From Rhynchopus sp. YZ270_cl-10 (Eukaryota > Euglenozoa > Diplonemea > Diplonemida > Diplonemidae), in contig OZ037849.1 of the NCBI GenBank assembly GCA_964035575.1, positions 930,001 to 994,000 of the forward strand: a stretch of DNA of 64,000 bases, read 5' to 3'. How positions within the stretch are numbered: position 1 is the first letter of the stretch; every line of letters starts with the position of its first letter. The notes beneath the pieces are model-generated. The model searched no databases, was not told the origin of the DNA, and was given only the letters and a program-made list of their open reading frames with translations. This document shows positions 31,380 through 43,438 of this stretch, one piece after another. Position numbers and translations under genes: made by a program.

Positions 31380-34300
31380 CAAACAGAAAAAAAAAAAATC
31401 ATTTTGTGAAGCACTCCCAATTAGCTTCGACGTATTCCTAAATTATACCATTTTGTGCTTGCTGATTTTTTTCTCTTCTTCTTTGAATTGTTTATTTGGT
31501 AAGGTGACTAAGCAGAAGAAGAAGCTTAGGGGGCATCTTATAAACTTTTTTTTTTTTTGTATTTTCCCGGACTCATCACCAGTCTTAGACTCATCTTACC
31601 AACTTTGTTTTTTCTCCACTGAGTTCGCTCACTAAGTATTTGAGATGTCTGTAGTTTGTTTTTTTTTTCTTTTTGAATCGTAATTTTTGCAAGACGATTC
31701 ACCCCCTACTCATCCCTTGATTTTTGTTGTTGATTTTTTTTATTTAAATGACTGAAAAAAAAAACATTCTAAAATAAGTAGCCCTTTGTTTCAGAGAAAA
31801 CCATCTTTTTTCCTTGAACTCGGGGCGGTAATTATATGCCTACTTTCGTGATTGAGTCTGCTCAATTTATGAAATGTCTGCATTTTTTTGATTTTTGAAA
31901 AAAGAAGAAAAAAAAAAAAAAAAAAAACGTAGCTTTTCCAACTCAACTTGTAGAAGAAGGGTTATCTTCCCATGTAAAATTTGCTTGCGTCTGTGCCAGC
32001 ATTTTTTTTGTACTGTAAACTTTTTGTCAAATAATTTTTCCATCCCAAAAAAAAAAAAAAAAAACTTCTGCACTTTTCATTATGATTACATTGGGTGGCT
32101 CTTGCCTTCTTTTCTTTTTTGTTGTTCTTGAATTTATTTTGACATAAAATCATCCTCCATCCAGTCTCACTGGATACTCTCCCTCACAACACATCACTCA
32201 ACCCCTCCCACACTCCCCCTTTCAAGGTTCCCTTAGCCTTCTTGGTGTTATTTTTTGAAGCTCATGAAAAAAATATGAAAAAAAAATAAAACAAACCAAA
32301 ATCCCAAATAGAAAGAGTTGCCTCTGGCCGTGAAGACCTTGACAATGAAAAAAAAAAAAATATATAGTGGAGATTTGCACGAACTGTGGCAACACAACAG
32401 AGGCAACTACACTACTCCAACAATTTATCAAAAATGTAAAAAAAATAAAATGCAAAAAAAAAAAAACAAAAGCAAACAAAACAAAACAACAGGGACAAAT
32501 AAGGATCTTTGCACCCTACCTAGGTTCTTTTCAAACAATAGCTCCCTTCGCCACATACTCTTATAAAGTAATTTCATAGTTCTCTACAAAAAACTGTTTA
32601 GCACAACAAAACAAAGTGGAGATTTTGCACAAACTGTGGCAACACCAACCGAGGCAAACTACACTCCAACAATTTATCAAAAAAAAACTTTGTGGGTATT
32701 TTATTTTATTTTATTTTTTGCTTGTGCCCTTCCGTCTCTTGAAGGCCTGGTTATTTAATTCTTCCTTCATTATATGCAAAATGTGTTCTGATTCTGCGTT
32801 CGTATCCTGTGAAGCCCACTACCAAGCGAGATGTGTTTTAGATGAGCACAATGACAGATGTTTCACAAAAGACTTTTTGTTAGAGTAGGGAATAAGATAA
32901 AAAAAAATGTCCGCCTAGTTACCCACCAAAGTGGGGTACTCAGACGATTGATGCAGCAACAATACAAAGAGCAAGAGAAAAACACAAAAGAATTGTATTA
33001 TTTTTTTAGCTGTGCACGAGGAGACACATTCGTCTGACAAGGTTATTTTTTTTTTCTTCTTTTCCGATGAAAAATGCTCTACAAAAGACATTTGTTGTTT
33101 CCTTTAGCTTTTCGAACACTCCAAAAATTGAATACAAACAAAACCCGCCCCCCTGCCGAATCTGATCAGCACACAGTCCACACCAATCTAAACTGCGCCC
33201 CCCCCACACCCCACCCCCCAGGTGACGAAGCACTAGGCTTAGGTCATCTTCTAAACCCCTTCTTTATTTTTCATTTTTTTTTCTGCCCATCATAAACCTT
33301 TATTTATTTTTTCCACTCTGTGACATTTTTTTCCCTTCTGGACCTTGGTCCAGATATTTTTTTGAAAAAAGCATTTTCTTTTATCATGACACGAGTTGTC
33401 CCCCTACCTATTTCATTTTCCTAATTTTCCCAAAAAAAATCCCGCTGTGTGTCTGTATTTTTTTTTTTTGGTGTTTGTTGCAAGCGAACACACCTTTTTC
33501 CCTCTTTTTTTGTTTTTTTAGCGCATAAACGAAACAAAAACAAAACAAAAATCATTGAGTACAGATCTTTATACCAGTAGGTATATAATAAGAGTCGTTC
33601 GACACAACAATGGACAGTGGAGATTTGCACAAACTGTGGCAACACAACCGAGGCAACTACATTGCTCCAACAATTTATCAAACAAACAAAAATGCCTCAG
33701 TCAAATGAGTGTAAAAAAAATACGCATAAACGAGTCTGCGTCTCGTCTCTTTGTAAAAAGAGAGAAACCATGTGATAGGGTTTGGAGGCTGGGTGAGAGG
33801 AAAATAAAACCTTTCCCCCCCTTAAAGAGAGTGCGAAACAAAGCAAAAAAAAAAAGCAAAAAAAAAAAAAAAAATAACTTCATTGAAAACCGTATTGTGT
33901 TGTACAGACCTTTGTAGAATTTTTTAAAAAAGACAGTGGAGATTGCACAAACTGTGGCAACACAACCGAGGCAACTACACTACTCCAACAATTTATCAAA
34001 TGTATTCCGTTGAGCACCCTCATCTCTACTCCATCCCTCATTGAGGTTGGGGCAATTGTTGTTGTCTTTTTTTTTCACAAATACCACAGAACAGAGACAA
34101 AATTCAGCAGTGCTCTCATACCCCCTCGTGCGGACAAGAGGGGAGGAGTGGAGGAAGTATCACAACACAGCACCATTAGCGGGAACCCCCAATTTGACAA
34201 CATTCAAGGGGAAAGTCAATGTACATTTTTTCACCCAAACAAACAAAAAAAAAGGAGAAAAAGTATTCGAGCCTTTTTCAAAAAAAGGGTGACATTTTGT

Positions 34301-35443
34301 AAAATCTCTTTGCTGGTGATTGGTGGTACGTTGATAGACAAAAAAAAAGTAGAGATTTGCACAACTGTCACAACCGAGGCAAATTACACTACTCCAACAA
34401 TTTATCTAAAAAAAAAAAACGTCTTTTAGTAATCGTGATTAGAGTTTATTTACCCCATTTTTAGTGAGTAAGAGTGACTCGGCACACGAGGCTTAGGTGC
34501 GCCGTACAAACTGGTTTTATTTTTTATTTTTCTCTTTCCTTTCTGAGAGGTTTCTCTCCCTTTTTTTTTCAATGACAATATCTTTTGTGCAAAAAAAAGT
34601 GCACCAGCGAAAAAAAAAAATGCACAATTTCGTTCTCTTTCAAAAATTTTCCCCCCCTTCTTTTTTTCCCACATTCCCTTATGAAGCTGCCCCCTTTTCT
34701 CTCTCTCCATTCATAAATCCCATTTTCCAAAAAGATGTGAAAAAAAACCTCAATTTTTTTATTTCACATTTTCATCCACAGGATTCCTCATTCCTCCCCC
34801 TCTCCCCAGCAGGAATCACTACACCTTTTTTAAAAAATACAAAACGTTTTTTTTTTTTTGGCATTTGTTTGTACACACACGGTTCATTTGACCCTTCAAA
34901 TTTCGTAGATAGCTTCCAGTGTGTAGATAATTTTGCCAACGTAGAATTTTGCCAACCGTATTTCTTTTTTTTTTGTTATTCACCCCCTCCCTTTTCGTAG
35001 CAAAAACAAAAACAAAAACAAATACAAAAACAAACAAACTTTCAAACCCACTCCCTTTTCCCCCTTTTTGCATGCAGCAATGGCAACTTGCTGCCATTTC
35101 CCCTTTTCGGCACGTTTTTTGCCTCTATGAGAAAAATGCCCTTTTTGTTTTTCATTATTCTATTTGCGAAGAAAAAAAAATGAAAAAAAGTAGTTCCTAG
35201 CCTCTCCTTCCTTTGCAAAAAAAAAAAAAAAACAATACATAAAACCCATTTCAAGGGGGTGATCGTTATCTTGTCTGTAGCGAAAAAAAAGGGAGGGATA
35301 AAAAAGACAGTGGAGATTGCACAACTGTGGCAACACAACCGAGGCAACTACACTACTCCAACAATTTATCAAAAAAAAAAAAAAATCGGACAGTGGAGCT
35401 CAGGTGGCAACTACACTATTCCAACATTTTTTTTTTTTTTTAA

Positions 35444-36444
35444 CCCTTTATGGACCACGACCGATTTTTTCGATTTGCTATGATTGTCTCTCCCATAGGT
35501 AAAATGAGATCCGATGCATATTTTTGATCGTACCTGGCCGCAATTGAAAGATTTTGAGCAGATCTTTCAAATGGAGCAGAAATCGAAATAAAATGAGAAA
35601 AATGGAAAATGGAAAATTGAGGGGAGCTGATATTTTTTTCTGAAATTTTTGAAGAAAAAAATTATTCCGGTTGCGCACCTGTTTTTTCGGTTTTCGAAAA
35701 TGGCTTTATTTGAAAGATCGGTTCAAAATCTTTCAAAAGAAAAAAAAATCGATCAAAAAGTCCTAGTAGATAATGTCTCACTGCATGGAGAGAAGGTACC
35801 AACCAACTACATATACCGTAATTGTACAGAGGTTGGACAGTACAAAAGTTGGGGCTTTTGGGACTTTTGGCCAACTTGGCATGGTGCTGAACAAAGGTGA
35901 ACGCCGCATCCCACGCACATGTAATCTGTTTTCAGACGCCTGTTTCCCAAGCAAGAAGAAGTTGTCGACCAACACCCTCCTGCCAGTATCTCTGTACCTT
36001 GACTGTGTTGATATAGATTTTCTGTACAATGTTCCTCAAAAGACAAAATAATAAATACACGGAGAAGAGGCACATCCAGTTCAGGGTCAGGAACTGCAAC
36101 TACGCGTGTTACTTTGCCCAGTCGCGGGTATTTTCCATTATTTTAGTTTCGTTCTGAAGACCGTACAAAATGGTTCCCTGCACACCAAAGTTTGAATCCT
36201 CTGATGACTCAAGCGCGTCAGAATGGTACATTATTCCCAAAAAATGACCCAAAATACCCTATTATGTGATAATGCCGGGTGTGGATGAGAGGGGATGAGA
36301 GCGTCAAAAAAAATCGAATCTTGCGTCTTTTGAAAGATTTCGCACAAAATCTTCTCATTAAAAAAAAAAATCTTCAAAAAGTCCTAGTGGAAGCCAATTT
36401 AGGTGGTTGCGTGGACATATATGTCCCCTCTGGTCCTTAAAGGG
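35444..36444 (-). mobile_element. piggyBac-like element with TTAA duplications
   Basis: The 1,001-bp unit is flanked by TTAA on both sides (35440-35443 and 36445-36448). The ends read CCCTTTATGGACCACGA on the left and, as reverse complement, CCCTTTAAGGACCAGAG on the right. TTAA targets and CCC-type termini are diagnostic of piggyBac. It carries only a remnant of a transposase on the minus strand and is therefore non-autonomous. It sits directly next to a truncated family B module. Confidence 0.9.
35807..36112 (-). pseudogene. Remnant of piggyBac transposase C-terminus
   Basis: The minus-strand translation contains RLKTDYMCVGCGVHLCSAPC. This matches the Cys-rich finger at the end of piggyBac-type transposases (arginine/threonine lead-in, Y-x-C-x2-C-x-V-x-L-C-x2-P-C). 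A second minus frame (35778-36029) overlaps with related residues, which suggests frame disruption. The catalytic core is absent from this short element. Confidence 0.7.
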
Positions 36445-37680
36445 TTAAAATTCTTTAAGCACAACCTCATTCTCCCTCCCTGTTACAAACCCCAAAAAAA
36501 AAAAGCAAAACGAGAGCACAAAGCAAACAAACAAAAACTTCATAAAAACCCATTCAAACTTCCCTGCCAAAAGCCACAGGCACAGGTGGAAATTTTCAAC
36601 TACCATTTTTTTTTTTTTTAATAGGTGACTAAGCAATTGCTTATGAACAGTATCCTCTTTTTTCTTCCCCCGCACTTATAAAAAAGAAACTCTCTCCTTT
36701 TCAGTGTCTACCGTCCCAGCGGCGTTTTGCACTATCAACTTTCACTTTTTTTTTTTCCCTTCACTTCTCCTTCAGGTTGACTCAGCGCAGCGAGGCTGCG
36801 GGACATCTTACTTTTTTTAAAATTTTCAACTCTTTCAGGGGTTTCCATCAAACCTAGTGTCAATTTTTTTTGCGCACTATCAACTTTCACTTTTTCGACG
36901 CCGTGATTCTGTTTTTTTTATTTGAAAAAGTTTTGGTTCAGAAATATGGACTAGAAATATAGATGGGCCTTGACTCTGGGCCATATTTTTTTTTGGCCCC
37001 AAGGAGGTTTCCTCTTCGCATCGGTGCAAAATTCTTATTCGTCTCTGAAATTTTATTAGCTTTTTTTTTTCTCTCTCTCTTTTCTCTTCTCCGTGAGTAA
37101 CGCCACAGTATCTCCTTACTTTCAATCCCAACCCCACTGCACAACAATTTTATAGTTTTTCTTTTTTGTTCCTTCAGTACCCCTTCTCTTATTTTGGTGG
37201 TTCCACAACATCCCGAAACTAACACGTCGCCTGAGTGGTTTTGTGGGGCACTACGTCTTATATACGTTTTTTTTTTAATGGAAGAATGTGCACAGCACAT
37301 TCGTCTGTAGTTGTCTTAAGTAGCAATTTATATTTCATCTTTTTTTTATACTTTATATTAGAGTGTTCTTCATTATTTATAGCGATCAATCAAGGATGGC
37401 CACGTTGTGACCAGATCTTGTCATATCTTTTTTTTAATTTTAAACTTACGAATTCTTGCCGAGTTTATTATTTTTTTTTTGGAGTTGCTGCTTTTTTATT
37501 TTTAGGAACACACCTAAAATAAATCTACTTCATCATATCAACGGCTCAGTTGCCTTTATCTTTTTGTCTCTCTCTTCTGTGTTGCTAATGAAAAAAATCG
37601 GTATTGTCATGCATTTGTTTCATTTTTATTGCGTACATTTAGTGCCCTATTATACCTTCTATTCAGTAGAATAGATAGTA

Positions 37681-37823
37681 CACGGCGGACTAGTCAGGTG
37701 AACTACTAGTGAAACTACTAGTCGTAACAACTAGTGATACACTGGTGTGTAAGACTAGTTGTAAAACACTAGTCATTTGGACGAGTAGCACTACTAATAG
37801 TCTTCTCTGACCAGTCCGCCGTG
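37681..37823. mobile_element. TA-flanked miniature element with repeated ACTAGT
   Basis: TA (37679-37680 and 37824-37825) flanks ends CACGGCGGACTAGTCAG and its near-exact reverse complement (CACGGCGGACTGGTCAG). Inside the 143 bp the palindrome ACTAGT recurs at least six times at intervals of about 13-25 bp, with further one-base variants. There is no coding sequence. TA duplication suggests a Tc1/mariner-type source. Confidence 0.8.
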
Positions 37824-39349
37824 TATATGAAACAATTTTTATTGCGTTATTATTTGCGTACTGTAGGTGGGAGCACCACGATGATACAACAATCTTTCTC
37901 AGCGCGAGGGAGAAATTGCTTTACCGGGCAAATTTCTTTTTTTATTTAAAGGTGATCCTAAGCACGAGAGGCTTAGATTCATCTTCTAAAAAAAAATTTT
38001 TTTTTGTGAGAATATGAGCATCAAAAAAACGACTTCATAGTTTAATATACTCTACTTCGCCGGGGTTTTAGGTGGTACAGCAATTTTTAGGAGTCCCTGA
38101 AAAAAAAATTTAAAACGTACCAAAAAATCACCTCACAGAACTCTAGTGGCCCCTCATGGGTTTCACACTGGAGTCCGCTACCCCAAAGGGGGGGATTTTT
38201 TTTTTTTACCGTACCCCGAAGTAGAGTGTGCACTATGTTTTCGGTTTTATTGCCCCACGAGAAAAACAAAATGCTGGCAAAGCATGTCTTTTATTGCAAG
38301 GTGGCGCAGGAGAGTCTTAGGGTCATCTTGTAAAATTTTTCTTATTCTTTTTTTGTGTGTGCAATGAGAGCTTCTTTTGGTTACGAAGAGAAAAGACATT
38401 CTTCAAAACCCAGCGTGTTCCAGCGCGATTTATTAGTGGTAAAGATATGTGTGCGAGAGGACATATTTTACAATTTTTTTATTTTCTTTATTTTTTTTCC
38501 CCCTCACCTTACAGATCGCTATAGAGAGCCAGGGCATTATATCCTTTTTTTTTTTTCTCTCCAAAAATGTTAAACTTAAAAATTTGGCATCAACACGAAA
38601 AATAAAAAAGGACACAAAACGACTCGCCCCTCCTTAACGAACGCTCTCCCCTGGGGGTTCATTGTAACATTATATTTTGGTGACGCAAAAAGGCAACTAA
38701 ACTTTCATCTGATTTTTTTTTTCTTCTTTTTCTGATAAAATATTTTACTTTTCATATTCAATAGAACCAAAAAAAAGTATATGCTCACAAGAGCATGCGT
38801 GGTTTTGATGGATGATTGTATTCCTCAACTTTCATGTTTTGATTTCTTTTTTTTAATTTCTCGCTCATTACGTGCTGCTACTCTTTTTAAAGGCTTATTT
38901 TTCTTGTGCGTGGTGCTTTTTTTACCAAAAAACAATAGTTTCCACCTGATTTTTTGCCTAAATTTTAGTAAATTTTAGTGGTGTTTAAAGTGGTTTTAAT
39001 ACTACCAAACACCACTAAACGCTACCAACTTTCAACGGACAAATCAGGTGGTTATTCAAGGGATATGCTCTTCTTCCCCCCTTTTTTCAATTTTTTGTAC
39101 ACAGTACGTTGTTGGTTATCAACTGCGCTGTATTGTTTGTGTTTCCTTTTTTTTTTTTTTTGTCTCCCTGTATTTTTTTTTTCTTCTCTTCAGGGCTGCA
39201 CTGGAACATACAAAGTACAGTAACAAACAGTATGTTGATATCACCCCCCAGTATATCTGTGTACCTAGTCTCTCCTGTTCATCTTGAAAAGGTGAACCAA
39301 AATAATGAAAACAAAATGTTTACACAAAAACAGAAACATGCTGTATAGA

Positions 39350-39616
39350 CACGACGGTGAAGTCAATGACATGACATGTGCTTTTGACATGTGCTTACCA
39401 TGTAACTTTTTTTACATGTGAAACACATGTCATTTTACATGTAAAATGACATGTGCGGTAACGTATATTGGCCGTAAAAATGTCATGTGTTTCACATGTC
39501 ATTTCACGTCATTTCACATGTCATTTTACAATGGCACATGTCACTTTTCACATGTCACTCTCACATGTCATTTTACATGTAAAAGCACATGTCATGTCAT
39601 TGACTTCACCGTCGTG
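39350..39616. mobile_element. 267-bp inverted-repeat element of ACATGT repeats
   Basis: The ends CACGACGGTGAAGTCAATGA are exact inverted repeats that continue to about 36 bp. The interior is a series of ACATGT/GACATGTG motifs that can pair in many registers. The terminus matches that of family J elements. GA flanks both sides but is too short to prove a target duplication. Confidence 0.8.
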
Positions 39617-39761
39617 GAGGAGCCCTCCCCATCCCCCCCCTTTTTGTGAAGGAGTGCACCTTAATCTGTTGTGTGGTAAAAAACAAAAGGCCCAACATGA
39701 GTACCGACCCTATTAGCCCCAAGATGGGTTCTTAGGCGATGGTCGGCACAACAAAATTATA

Positions 39762-39808
39762 GTGGAGTTCATCCTCGGGTGTCTACACTAATACAACCAA
39801 GTTTTCAA
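39762..39808 (+). repeat. Family B' GTGGAG module (representative)
   Basis: It starts GTGGAGTTCATCCTCGGGTG, continues CTACACTAATACAACCAAG, then TTTTC and oligo(A). Related copies are at 1012, 4086, 20398, 42181, 46871, 48335 and 63538, and a split one at 54252. In three copies (42181, 46871, 63538) a GTAAAAG(T/C)GTTTT segment precedes GTGGAG. ATCC/GGGT and GTGT/ACAC can form two small stems. It is related to family B through the GTGGAG start and the oligo(A) end. Confidence 0.75.
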
Positions 39809-41121
39809 CAAAAACAAAAACAAAATACAACCTTTGCGAGCAATTGTTCCTCTCTCCTGCAAAACAGTGATGGTAAAACAAAGTATGAAAGTGGAGATTT
39901 GCACAACTGTGGCAACACAAACCGAGGCAAACTACACGACTTCAACAATTTATCAAAAAAAAAGAAAAAAGATAACGGGGAGTCAAAAGGTGGATTTTGC
40001 ACTTTTTTTTCTTGAATAGTCTGATATGATTACGTATAGTTACACCATCAGAGAGTGACATAAAGACAGGAAAAAAAAAAATGCAAAAAACTTATCTTCA
40101 GGGTTTGCTTTCCCTCATTTTCAAAAGAAAAGGAAAAAAAGGAACAAGTAGATATGGTGGCTAAGCATGAGGTTTAGGGTCATCTTCTATTCATTGTTTT
40201 CTTTTTTTTTTTTTCAAAATTTTGAAAAAACAAAATTGAAAACCCAATCTTCTCCCTCCCCCCGTTTTTTTTCCCACTGTTTTCTGAAGCCAACAGACTA
40301 CCCCACTACACTCCTTTGATTTACCTTTTCCCCCCTTTTTTTCCCTTCATGGGAAGACTTGAAAAGATGCGCGCGAAACGATTTTTTTTTTTTTTTCAAA
40401 TGTTTCCTTTGACTGAGTGTGAGAGTCTTAGATGCATCGTTGATAACTTCTTTTCTTTTCTTTTTTTTCTGTTTTTTTGTTATACCTCCACATACCAGCT
40501 TTCTTCAATTTGTGTGCGTTTTTCCTCACGATAAAAAATTATTAAGTTATTTGAGAAATTGAAAACGATGGTCCGCTTCTCCAAGGTGGGAACCCCCTGT
40601 TCATCTTTTTCAAAAAGTTTTTTTTTTTTCCTTTCTCCTTAAGCTACTCTGTATAGACCTGAAGTTTTCAGAACACAACATCCCACCCCCCCTCCTTTTT
40701 AAAAAAAGGGGGGTTAAAAGTGTTCCTGTAAAATTTCTTGCATTTTTTTTTTTTTTTAAAGATGTCCTTCTCCTCCTGACTCAGTTATTTTCTTTTCTTT
40801 TCTTCAAAGTGCGTGAAGACTTTTTTTTTTTGTTTCATTTTTTTTGTCCACACAAATTTGCTTGATTTTTATTATTATTGTATAAAGGAGCCTCTGTAAG
40901 AGGAAATGATCTCCATTGTTTGCATGCGAAAAGGGGAGAACACAACAACAAAAAAAAATTTGCATTGGTGGTACCGACAGCTTTCACCAAAATCTAGAGC
41001 ACCACAACGAAAAGCAACTTTTTTTTTTTTAGATTATGTTCTCCTGTCCACTTTTTATAAATCACATATTTTTCTTTGGTGACGAAGTAAAGTGTCGAGA
41101 GGCTTAGGTCATCATCGGTTC

Positions 41122-41152
<31 letters not shown>

Positions 41153-42460
41153 GCGACCCATTGTTGTTTTTTTTTCTTTTTCTCCGGTACAAAGCAAGCA
41201 CAAATCACGGTACTGACATAGTACAGTGATACATATATTGCCAAAACAAATAAACTATTCCAAAAACAATAAAAGGGGTTATTGATTCCATGGCGCGATC
41301 GAAACCAAAAAATGTACTATTTTTTTTTAAAAAAAATATTTCTTTTTGAACATTCAACTCCGTCTTGGGTCTTTTGCTTCTCCCAAAATATTTCCTATTC
41401 TTTCTTTTATTGGAAAGTGTGTTGTTGCTGTTGTTGCTTTTTTCAAGGTGACCTAAGCAGACTTAGGGTCATCTTATAAAATATATTTTTTTAGTCAAAA
41501 AGGTGACCAAGCAATGAGAAGCTTGGGTTCACCTCAATAAAAAAAACCTGTTCATTTTATTTTGGGTGCGCAAGAGGTTTTGTTTGCATCCATTTTTTTG
41601 TTATCGTTTTTTTTCTTCTTTTTTAGCCCCAAAACACAGAGAACCCCACGATGGACACAATGTGTCTTATCTTTTCTCTCTCTCTCTTTCTCTTTTATAG
41701 TCACTAGTGAAGTAGCTTTGCTACGTCTAGGGAGATCTAGGGGATCTATCAGAATCTTGAAAGAGCTTGAAAACCGAGGTTATTTTATTACTTTTTGCCA
41801 CTTACTCAAGTAAGGTTGGAAGGGGGGATTGAGAACACTAAACACAATCGTTTTTGCGTTTCCCCGATCTCACTCCCCCCGTACGTAATTGGACCTCACA
41901 GGACTTCACTCAACAACAACCAGGACTGATTCTTCCCTAGATCTCTTTGTCTCTCTCTCGACTATTTTTTAGGGATAAAAACACAGCGTGTCATATTCTG
42001 TCAACAAAAAACATTCTAGCCTTACAAACGCCCTTTCCTCATGGCACCAATTTTCTTTTTCTTTTTCTTTTTCTTGTTGTTATTGCGTCACGCTTTATTT
42101 TGCGTATAAAATAAAATGCTCACACCGGCACAAGAGAGATCATCGCGCTTGTCTGCGGTGACGTAAAAGTGTTTAGTATAGTGGAGCACACACTCTAGGG
42201 TGGCTACACTAATACAACCAAAGTTTTCAAAAAAAAAAAAAAAAAAACACAAACACCCCCTCCCCATTGCGATGGTCAAAAAAAAATAAAATAATCCACA
42301 AAAAGTAGAGATTCAAAACACCAAAAAAGGTGGTGCCCAAGATCTTGACGAAGTAGCAATAAGCTGTGGACTATATTTAATGGTTTTTCTTTTCTTTTTC
42401 TGCTTTCAATTCATTTGAATGCATACATTGAAATTCTTTTTTTCCCTCCCTAAAAATTTT

Positions 42461-43438
42461 CATGGGGGGTGAAACATCTTTTCAGATGATGTGGAATCTT
42501 TTCATCTTTTTCACATCTTGTCACGTCGTGAAAAAAGGAAAAAAAAAAAAAAAAGTGCTCGCACACGATCTGCAGCAGTTCTACTCAATATTTTTTCAGA
42601 TGAGTCACCACCACGGTTCGCACGGATCGCGATCCGTCAATTGCGGTACTTTTCCGGGAAAAACAAAAAAAAAAGTGGGGTGCACACGGGGGTCGCGCTA
42701 CGCGCCTACCGACTACCGTAGATTTTTGACGATTTTGCTCGGTACGTTTTTCCTTACTAAAACCAGAGAATCTCATATTTCATAGTAAGAGTATTTCGGA
42801 GTGTTTTTGCACACACATGTGTGACCCCACCGTGGAGAGCAATCGGCTCGCGCAATCAAAAGAAAGCAGAGAAAAGGGAAAACGAAAAAAGACAAAAGTT
42901 GGGTACCGTGCGCCTGCGGCGCTACTGTGTTCCCACTCAAAACACCACAATTTCATCTTAAGTTAGGTTTTCAAACCTGAAAATGACCCTTGTTTACGAG
43001 TATGGGTTCATATTTTGCAAAAATTTAAGTCAATAAAATTTTGTCCATTTTTCCAAAATGACCCCATCACTTTCTGCAATCGCACCGAATCGGACGATGC
43101 GATCGACAAAAACGCCCAAAAACGCACCCCACACCCCCTTTTTTTTTCGTGATCTGGACCCCAAAATTTGTGTTCGTGATCTGGGAACATGCTTGTTTTT
43201 GACCAAAGAAAAAAAATTCTTTGCCCTAAATCGGGCGTGGTAGGTGATCCAATGGCCCAAAAAATCTAAAGAAAATCTCAGATTGACTTTTTCTGGAAAA
43301 AATTTTTCAAGTGAAAATTTCAGCCAAAAATACGGTCATTTTCACCTGATTTTTTTTTTTTTTTTTTCACGATCAAGAAACGAAGTTGTGAGAGATTTCT
43401 GAAATTTTAGATCGTGATAAGATCTTTTACCCCCCATG
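42461..43438. mobile_element. Inverted-repeat element, 978 bp
   Basis: The left end CATGGGGGGTGAAACATCTT is mirrored at the right (reverse complement CATGGGGGGTAAAAGATCTT), and similarity extends to about 24 bp. No target duplication was recognised. The interior includes CACGATCTG-like and GCGATCGACAAAAACGC segments but no long coding frame. Confidence 0.6.

Larger units (their letters stand above)
24880..35443. other. 10.5-kb gene-free stretch with modules
   Basis: No host gene could be supported. Dispersed hairpin and oligo(A) modules occur throughout (families A, B, C, D and I). A balanced-composition segment (26870-27900) differs from the A/T-rich surroundings, carries GT microsatellites (27245-27267, 27921-27947) and a tandem duplication (27655-27815), and shares a part with 44864-44980. 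Short retroposon-like inserts lie at 31158-31310 and a family J element at 30314-30443. Long A runs occur at 31349-31378. Confidence 0.55.
36449..42460. other. 6-kb gene-free stretch
   Basis: No supported gene is present. It holds hairpin modules (36621, 36774, 37949, 38298, 40154, 40410, 41078, 41445, 41500), family I modules (36703, 36868), two inverted-repeat elements (37681-37823, 39350-39616), a diverged family C module directly joined to a GTGGAGTTCATCC module (39694-39808), a family B module (39891-39954) and another GTGGAG module (42181-42230). A retroposon-like A-rich segment with AGAGCACAAAGC lies at about 36490-36565. Confidence 0.5.

Noticed and set aside
31080-34500. LTR or other virus-derived element among the dispersed modules
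   Set aside because: No long terminal repeats, primer-binding site, polymerase or capsid motifs were seen; modules are under 110 bp.
42488-42960. CGCGATCCG/CGGATCGCG palindromes as a replication origin
   Set aside because: They are short, lie inside an inverted-repeat element and have no other origin features.
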